This document shows, piece by piece, positions 1 through 5,700 of a stretch of DNA of 15,747 bases. The stretch's first letter is position 1, and each line of letters opens with the position of its first letter. Under the pieces are notes generated by a model that was given only the letters and a program-made list of their open reading frames with translations, was not told the DNA's origin and did not search any database. This stretch comes from Bacillota bacterium (GTDB taxonomy: Bacteria > Bacillota_A > Clostridia > Lachnospirales > Bianqueaceae), in contig JAFOIR010000058.1 of assembly GCA_017420625.1 (NCBI GenBank), positions 1 to 15,747 of the forward strand, written 5' to 3'. Position numbers and translations under genes: made by a program.

Positions 1-659
1 AAGGGGAACAGAACCTCTTCCTCGACGAAGCGAACTTTATCTTCGTTTCCGCCCAGTGCCTTCTGTTCTTCCAGAGCATTCGTCAAATAGGTATCAAGCG
101 CTGTACCCATCTCGATCTTCTGGTTGAGCTGTTTTGTGATCTCTCTCATAGAGGCTTCTTCCAGCTCAAGGGTGGTATTGTCGTTTTTCAGCGTACCTTT
201 GCCTTTTTCCAAAGATTTGACAATATCGGCAATCTCAGCATCCGCTGTTTTGTAGCGGTCGAAGTAACGACGTACAGGATTGAAAACTTTTCCGAGACGT
301 CCTTTTTTCGCAAAATCGATTCCGGAAGGATCCAGATCTCTCATGCGGATCGCCAGATCTTCCAGACCTTTAGCAACCTCGCCGGATTCGGTTCCGTTTT
401 TGGAAAGCTCTGCCATTCTCTTGCTGAGGATTTCGTTCTTTACTTCGGATTTCTGAACAACATCCTGACCAAAGGTATCGATCGCAGTCGTGAATTCTTT
501 TCTGTGCTCGAAGGAATCCAGATCCACTGCCATGATCTCGGCAACTTTCTGCTCCGCAGCTTTCGCAACTTCCGGGTTGATTTCAGCGGGAACCGCCAGT
601 TCCTGCTCTACTTTTTCCTTGATTTCTTCGGGATTAACTACATCCAAACTAAATGCCAT
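1..659 (-). CDS. telA: TelA-family toxic anion resistance protein, N-terminal part (runs off left edge)
   Basis: The minus-strand frame starts at an ATG (657-659) preceded by a perfect AGGAGG (665-670) five bases upstream, and stays open for 219 codons to the window edge. The protein begins MAFSLDVVNPEEIKEKVEQE and is charged and mostly helical. It contains the stretch DPSGIDFAKKGRLGKVFNP followed by VRRYFDRYKTADAEIADIVK, which I recognise as the core of the TelA/KlaA/YceH family (tellurite and toxic anion resistance, cytoplasmic or membrane-associated, biochemical role still poorly defined). Full-length members are about 350-400 residues, so roughly the last 40% is missing here. In many Bacillota telA is followed by, or paired with, an xpaC-like gene; that would lie outside the window. 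A 107-base gap separates it from the acylphosphatase gene upstream on the same strand, so it may have its own promoter or be read through. Family assignment rests on motif recognition, not a search. Confidence 0.85.
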   Translation of the reverse strand, partial: MAFSLDVVNPEEIKEKVEQELAVPAEINPEVAKAAEQKVAEIMAVDLDSFEHRKEFTTAIDTFGQDVVQKSEVKNEILSKRMAELSKNGTESGEVAKGLEDLAIRMRDLDPSGIDFAKKGRLGKVFNPVRRYFDRYKTADAEIADIVKSLEKGKGTLKNDNTTLELEEASMREITKQLNQKIEMGTALDTYLTNALEEQKALGGNEDKVRFVEEEVLFP

Positions 660-712
660 GACAGCCTCCTTATATTGTTGTTATCATTGGAACGATCTCA
701 TCATATCATAGA

Positions 713-749
713 TGACCGATCGTATCTTAATTTGTTTTAATTCGGTCAA
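713..749 (-). promoter_or_regulatory. Possible telA promoter/operator: -35-like box inside a 7-bp inverted repeat
   Basis: In the telA leader a TGACCGA (713-719) is mirrored by TCGGTCA (742-748) across 22 AT-rich bases. On the minus strand the right arm overlaps TTGACC (744-749), a fair -35 box. The -10 is weak: TACGAT (719-724) lies 19 bases away, at the far edge of the tolerated spacing. A repressor site overlapping a promoter is one reading; a chance dyad in AT-rich DNA is another. No intrinsic terminator for the upstream acylphosphatase gene is visible here, so telA may also be reached by read-through. Confidence 0.3.
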
Positions 750-766
750 TATTAATGTCTATTTGG

Positions 767-1054
767 CTATCCATAATAGCCTCTGACCCGGAATGAACGT
801 TCCTTTTCAACCAGCGGAATGTTTTTCCGTTCGATACCGGCAATATGGACGAATGTACCCTGATTGATCATCCGGATCATTTTCCCGATAGCCTCTTCCG
901 TTCCCTGGACTTCCATCTCCACACTGTCATCCCACTGGTTTTCGACCCAGCCGGTCAATCCCAGTGCATTCGCAGCATGCTGTGCCCTGTAACGAAACCC
1001 GACACCCTGCACCTGTCCGTGAAATCTCAGGTGAAGTCTGATGATCGGATCCAT
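767..1054 (-). CDS. acyP: Acylphosphatase (95 aa)
   Basis: This is a small soluble enzyme that hydrolyses the carboxyl-phosphate bond of acyl phosphates. The 95-residue length is typical. The signature GQVQGVGFRYRA is present (residues 13-24) with the phosphate-binding Arg21, and the second signature GWVENQWDDSV carries the catalytic Asn39. Most acylphosphatases have N-x-x-D-G-x-V here; this one has Asp in place of the Gly. The start is the ATG at 1052-1054, which overlaps the stop codon of the upstream phosphohexomutase as TGATG, so translation is very likely coupled. An upstream in-frame extension to 1093 lies within the mutase gene and would add 13 residues that the family lacks. The gene ends with TAG at 767-769. 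Pairing with a phosphosugar mutase suggests clean-up of phosphorylated metabolites, but that link is inference. Confidence 0.92.
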   Translation of the reverse strand: MDPIIRLHLRFHGQVQGVGFRYRAQHAANALGLTGWVENQWDDSVEMEVQGTEEAIGKMIRMINQGTFVHIAGIERKNIPLVEKERSFRVRGYYG

Positions 1055-2469
1055 CAGATCAGTCCCAGAAACTTTGCAAAGATATCGCAGCACCTGACAG
1101 CATCTTGTTTCTGCGGCATCTCGCAGAAAATCCGGATCAGCGGTTCTGTTCCTGAGAAACGTCCGATGATCCAGCCGCCGTTCTTGAAGTAGACCTTACA
1201 TCCATCCATGTAGGAGACATAATCGATCTCAAACGGCATCTCGGGAAGCAGGCGCTCTTCGAAGAGTATATGCTGCATCTGCTCTTTTTTCTCATGAGTA
1301 AACCGGTAATCCCGCTCTTCCATGTAGATACTGCCGCATTCTTCTTCGATATCGTGATAGATCTCAGAAATGTTCCGGCCGGTAACCGCAATCATCTCGA
1401 CAAGCAGCATTGCCGCATAAATACCATCTTTTCCGTTAATATGTCCACGAACGGTAAGTCCGCCGGAGGATTCTCCTCCTACCAGTGCATCGACCTCTGA
1501 CATTTTGGCGGAAACATATTTGAATCCAACAGGAACTTCATAGCACTTCTCACCGAAACGTTCAGCAATCTTGTCCAGCATATGAGTCGTCGCAATATTT
1601 CGAACGACAGGTCCATGCATGCCCCGATACTTAATCATATAGTAGTAAAGGAGGACCAGAATATCGTTGGCGTGCAGGTATCTTCCCGTATCATCAATGA
1701 CGCCCAGCCGGTCTGCATCACCGTCGGTCGCAATTCCGATATTGAATGGGTAGTCCATCACACGGGAAACGAGCTGGCGGAGGGTCTGTTCCGTCGGTGC
1801 CGGCATCTTGCCGCCAAACAATGTATCATGATTGTCATGAATCGTTTCTACATCGCAGCGTGCTGTCAGAAGCAAAGTCTTCAGCGGCACTTCCGATACA
1901 CCGTACATGGGATCGAATGCGATCCTCAGATTTGCTTTTTTGATCGCTTCGACATCGATCTTGGTCAGAATATCATCCAGGTATTCGTTAAGCGGGTAAA
2001 TCTCTTCGATCAGACCTTTTTCAAGAGCTTCATCGTAGTCCATCTCATGAATATCAGCAGGATCGATTTCAGCTGCGATCGCTTCGATCTCATTGGTAGT
2101 TTCCTTATCCGCATCCCGGCCATCCCTGATAAATACCTTGATTCCATTGTATACCGCGGGATTATGGCTTGCCGTCACCATCATGCCGTACGGCATATGA
2201 TGCCGCTGTACATAAAACATGATCAGCGGAGTCGGGCAGGCCCGATTGACCAGCATAGCCCGGATTCCTTCCGCCGCAAAAACCTGTCCAAGCCAGCGCA
2301 TGGATTCTTTGGAAAGAAACCGACGGTCATATCCTATGATGATCCCCTGTCTGGTCTTTTCTTCCCGTTTCATTTTGATTGACATTGCCTTGGCGAGAAG
2401 CTGGATATTGGAGCGAATGAACTCATCTCCAATCACTGCCCGCCATCCACCTGTTCCGAACGATATCAT
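1054..2469 (-). CDS. Phosphoglucomutase/phosphomannomutase family protein (alpha-D-phosphohexomutase, 471 aa)
   Basis: Cytoplasmic enzyme that interconverts hexose 1- and 6-phosphates through a phosphoserine. All four family signatures are present: N-terminal FGTGGWRAVIGDE, the catalytic serine loop VTASHNP (Ser101), the Mg-binding loop DGDADR (249-254), the sugar-binding loop GGESSGG (331-337) and the phosphate-binding loop RFSGTEP (437-443). The ESSGG loop is closer to glucose-type mutases than to the GEQSGH of GlmM or the GExSGH of ManB. I therefore favour phosphoglucomutase, but substrate cannot be fixed from sequence. The start is the ATG at 2467-2469, with GAGGAGGGG (2476-2484) six bases upstream. 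A longer reading from a TTG at 2532 is ruled out because that codon lies inside the -35 box of the gene's own promoter. The stop overlaps the start of the acylphosphatase gene by one base. Length is normal for the family. Confidence 0.93.
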   Translation of the reverse strand: MISFGTGGWRAVIGDEFIRSNIQLLAKAMSIKMKREEKTRQGIIIGYDRRFLSKESMRWLGQVFAAEGIRAMLVNRACPTPLIMFYVQRHHMPYGMMVTASHNPAVYNGIKVFIRDGRDADKETTNEIEAIAAEIDPADIHEMDYDEALEKGLIEEIYPLNEYLDDILTKIDVEAIKKANLRIAFDPMYGVSEVPLKTLLLTARCDVETIHDNHDTLFGGKMPAPTEQTLRQLVSRVMDYPFNIGIATDGDADRLGVIDDTGRYLHANDILVLLYYYMIKYRGMHGPVVRNIATTHMLDKIAERFGEKCYEVPVGFKYVSAKMSEVDALVGGESSGGLTVRGHINGKDGIYAAMLLVEMIAVTGRNISEIYHDIEEECGSIYMEERDYRFTHEKKEQMQHILFEERLLPEMPFEIDYVSYMDGCKVYFKNGGWIIGRFSGTEPLIRIFCEMPQKQDAVRCCDIFAKFLGLI

Positions 2470-2503
2470 ATGATTCCCCTCCTCGAGAATTCTGCTGTCT
2501 ATC

Positions 2504-2532
2504 ATTATACCCCGTTTGGTGTTTAAAGACAA
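2504..2532 (-). promoter_or_regulatory. Sigma-A type promoter for the phosphohexomutase-acylphosphatase operon
   Basis: On the minus strand TTGTCT (2527-2532) and a perfect TATAAT (2504-2509) are separated by exactly 17 bases. Transcription would start near 2497, about 28 bases before the ATG at 2469, leaving room for the GAGGAGGGG ribosome site. The -35 box begins 8 bases after the tRNA-Val gene, so the mutase operon has its own initiation even if tRNA transcripts sometimes read through. Confidence 0.8.
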
Positions 2533-2539
2533 TAAAAAA

Positions 2540-2612
2540 TGGACGATACAAGGCTCGAACTTGTGACCTTCCGCACGTCAAGCGGGCGCTCTCCCAGCTG
2601 AGCTAATCGTCC
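2540..2612 (-). tRNA. tRNA-Val (anticodon GAC)
   Basis: The minus strand folds as a complete cloverleaf. The acceptor stem is GGACGAT/ATCGTCC (7 perfect pairs), the D stem GCTC/GAGC with loop AGCTGGGA, and the T stem ACAAG/CTTGT with loop TTCGAGC; the variable arm has five bases. The anticodon loop TTGACGT places GAC at 2577-2579, reading GUC/GUU valine codons. The anticodon stem CCCGC/GCGGA has a C27-A43 mismatch at its top. The discriminator base is A (2540) and CCA is not encoded, so it must be added by the CCA enzyme. A T-rich stretch (TTTTTTATT) follows directly and may end transcription. Confidence 0.93.
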
Positions 2613-2621
2613 ATGGGTTGT

Positions 2622-2650
2622 AGTTTATCAGATTTCCCCGGATTTGTAAA
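2622..2650 (-). promoter_or_regulatory. Promoter of the tRNA-Val gene
   Basis: On the minus strand TTTACA (2645-2650) and TAAACT (2622-2627) are spaced by 17 bases, with a TG dinucleotide just before the -10 region (CTGATAAACT). The expected start is around 2615, a few bases ahead of the first tRNA base at 2612, as is usual for single tRNA genes with short leaders. Confidence 0.72.
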
Positions 2651-2698
2651 GGGAAACTTTTCTTTTTTCTGAGATTTCTATACAATCCGTGTGAACTT

Positions 2699-2741
2699 GA
2701 AATCCCGCAGATCCCATGGGAAGCGGAATCTGCGGGATTTC
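2699..2741 (-). terminator. Strong hairpin after the giant surface-protein gene (terminator-like, no U-tract)
   Basis: GAAATCCCGCAGAT (2699-2712) pairs perfectly with ATCTGCGGGATTTC (2728-2741), a 14-bp stem with a 15-base loop that itself contains CCCATGGG. It begins 14 bases past the stop codon of the surface-protein gene. The minus strand beyond it reads TCAAGTTCACAC, without the run of T expected of an intrinsic terminator. It may be an imperfect terminator, a Rho-independent site using the T's in the stem end, or a 3' RNA-stabilising element. Its place between two same-strand units makes a transcript-end role likely. Confidence 0.6.
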
Positions 2742-2755
2742 AGCCTGCTTTGGCT

Positions 2756-5700
2756 TTAGTTGTTCTTCTTCGTTTGATTTTGATGTCGGATCAGCAGAAC
2801 AAAGACCAATGCCGCAAGTGCCATGACAATAGCACCTGTATAGAACCCGACTGGCATATGATCCCCTGTCTTCGGATTCGGTCCTGGTTTTTCCGGTTCT
2901 GGCGAAGACTCAGAACCGGAATCCGTTTCGGATGAAGATTCCAGGCTGCTTTCTGATTCCGGTTCAGATGAAGATTCAGAACTTGATTCCTCCTCCGGCT
3001 CTGAAGAAGATTCTTCCTCAGGCTTTGCCGGATAGGAAACCTGCTGATCTTTATCACTCAATGAATCATGCTGCAGGATCAACGCTTTCTCATTTTCCGT
3101 ATAGGGAAGATCTTCGTCGTACAGATCGTAATCGAACAAATACTCCGTGACCACCAGCGTTTTCCCTGCATAGGCAGTCGCATCAAAGGTAAAAGCCGGC
3201 ATAGTAATCTCACCGCTTATCGGACCGAGATAACCATAAGATTTCTCTGAAACAATCTCTGCTGTCCGGCTGACCCGAAGGATCGTCTGAACGATGCATT
3301 CAGATCCATCCACATCTAAGACGATATTGCCGGAGTCAGCTTCTTTCAGCACCGCAACGAACCGATACATGTGTTCATGTGCCAGATTTTCATAATAAAC
3401 AATATCCCTGATCGACGCTTGTTTGTCGAGTGTTCCTGCATGGTCATTTGTGTGAGTATCAGAAGCCACCGTCCGGATAGAAGGCAGATGAAGCTGCTGA
3501 CGCTTGTCGTTAAGATCCTGATTATGAACGAGCAGCTCGATCTCTTCCCCCTCCTTTTCTGCACTCAGAATCGATACTGCATGAACAATACCGCTTTCAA
3601 GGCCGGAAGAATCGATCGTGATCTCAGTCTCTACCGTACCATAAGCTGTATTGGTGCTGTCTGTTTTTTCCGGTTCAAACGCAACCTTCTTTTCTCCGAT
3701 CAGACAGATCTGTCCATCAGTATCCTCATAATAGATCTTCGTAGTCAGATGATAGGTTTGTCCGACTTTCAGATGATCATAATGGAAAGTGTCTCTGATT
3801 GGAACCTCTTCTCCGATCGTCAGAATATTTGACTCTGAAGTGACGTCGATCAGATCTGTACTTGGATGAATGATCAGATCAATGAACAGATTGTCAAGTA
3901 CCTTTAGTGTATCATCTTCGAAGACCTCGGAAAGATCGATTGTCTCTTCGGAAGAAGGATCGATAAAGACTTCCTGCATCAGCATTACCTGTCCCTGATT
4001 ATTCTGACACTGCACCTCTTCGATCCGGTACTGTCCGTAAATCATCGAACCTCTTTCTGAGGCCAGGGATTCTTCATCCGGGACACCAAACCAGACATTG
4101 GCGGCGCCATCCAACATAGATTCATCAGTGAAGCGCCCATCTTTCACATATTCATCCAGAATATTGATGTTTTCTTTTGTCTTTGTCCGAATTTTCGTAT
4201 TCACAATTCCATTTACATCCGAAACGATGATATGTGATTCGATCACTTTTCCTTCCGGATCTATTAGTGAGATCCTGAAAGGAATACCCGGCATAGGCGA
4301 ACCATCAATATCGACTTTTGAGAAGCAGAGATCGCAGCGCTTGATCATCTCCGGCAAGGGAGCCGTTTCGATCATCTCTCCCTCTTCCCGGATCTCGAAA
4401 ACAGCTTTCCAGTCACTGACCAGATAGCCGCTGGAAGCTTCTTTCTCATGTGCCTCATAGGTTCCGTAGGGCAGGATATTTTCCTCTGTCCGGCAGACAC
4501 CGTTTTCATCGGTAACAAGTGTCAGCACAACTTCTCCCGGCTCATAACAGACACCTTCAACATAGACCGAGTGCTGGCTTCGGTTGACGATTTCGATCGA
4601 GGCTCCTTCCAGTGTTCCATGTCCCTGAGGGGAAGCATCGCCGCATTCTTTGTCGATCTTGGTAAAACTGACACCGCCATGCACGACTGAATCCGTAAAA
4701 CGAACTTTTTCTGTCTGTCCATCCATTCTGATCTCTATCTTTCCGCTCTGCTCTCTGAACAGATATCCGTTCTCATTCGCATAAGGACTTGTTCCGAGTT
4801 TATCAGAATGATTATACAGCTCGCCCGGTTCGATCTCTGCATCAGTTCTCAGTTCATATATTCCATACGTTCCATAGGGCAGGCTCCGTTCGTCTGTTGC
4901 TGCGGTTCCATCCTGTTCCAGACTCAGAATCATCACGACTTGACCCGGAGCATAAACAGTATCCTCCACTTTTACGTCCTTCAGGGACCGGTTGACAAGT
5001 GCATATCGTATGCCGGCAAAGGAAGCATCCCCCTGCGCAGTCTCTGCTTCCTCATCCTGTTTTTCGATGGCGGCAGCGCCTTTTCCGATCTCATCGCTGA
5101 ATACGATTTTCCCGCCTTCCACATTGGCCAAGATGATCTCTTTTTCGTTTCTGATCCAGATAATCTGCGCTTCTCCTGATGTCAGCAGATATTTGCCGTT
5201 CGTTGAAACTTCTTCGATCTGGTATTTCCCATAGGGAAGAAGACTGTCCCCCGTAGAAGCATTACCATTCTCATCGGTTGTCAATGTACAGACGACCTGT
5301 CCTTTGATGTAATCAATTCCTTCAACACGTACCGGGTTGTCACCAAGTGTGATAATCTGAAAACTGATTCCGGCAAAGTCTGCATCTCCCTGTGCTGTCT
5401 GGCTCATCAGATCTGTATCCCACTTCTCCAGTGCGACACCTCCGCGAATGATCTGCTCTTTCAGGCAATTGCTGTTCTCTGTCAGATCCAGGATCTGCTC
5501 ATGATCGGCTTCTGTAATGGAAAATTCAACCTTCCAGCTATTGTTGATCTGATAACCTTCCGGACTTGCTATCTCCACTGCATAATAAGATCCTGCCGGC
5601 AATGCATCCGCAGAAGATTCTGCCTGACCCGCCTGATCGGTAATCAGAGTCAGAGCAAGAGAGCCATCTTCGATCTGTGTCCCATCTTTCAACATGATCG

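Noticed and set aside
1582..2382. Plus-strand open frame of 266 residues opposite the phosphohexomutase
   Set aside because: The opposite strand carries all catalytic motifs of the mutase, and the plus frame shows no family features.
2888..3028. CRISPR or regular satellite array
   Set aside because: The repeated words are short, irregular and in frame with a Ser/Glu coding stalk; there are no uniform repeats with spacers.
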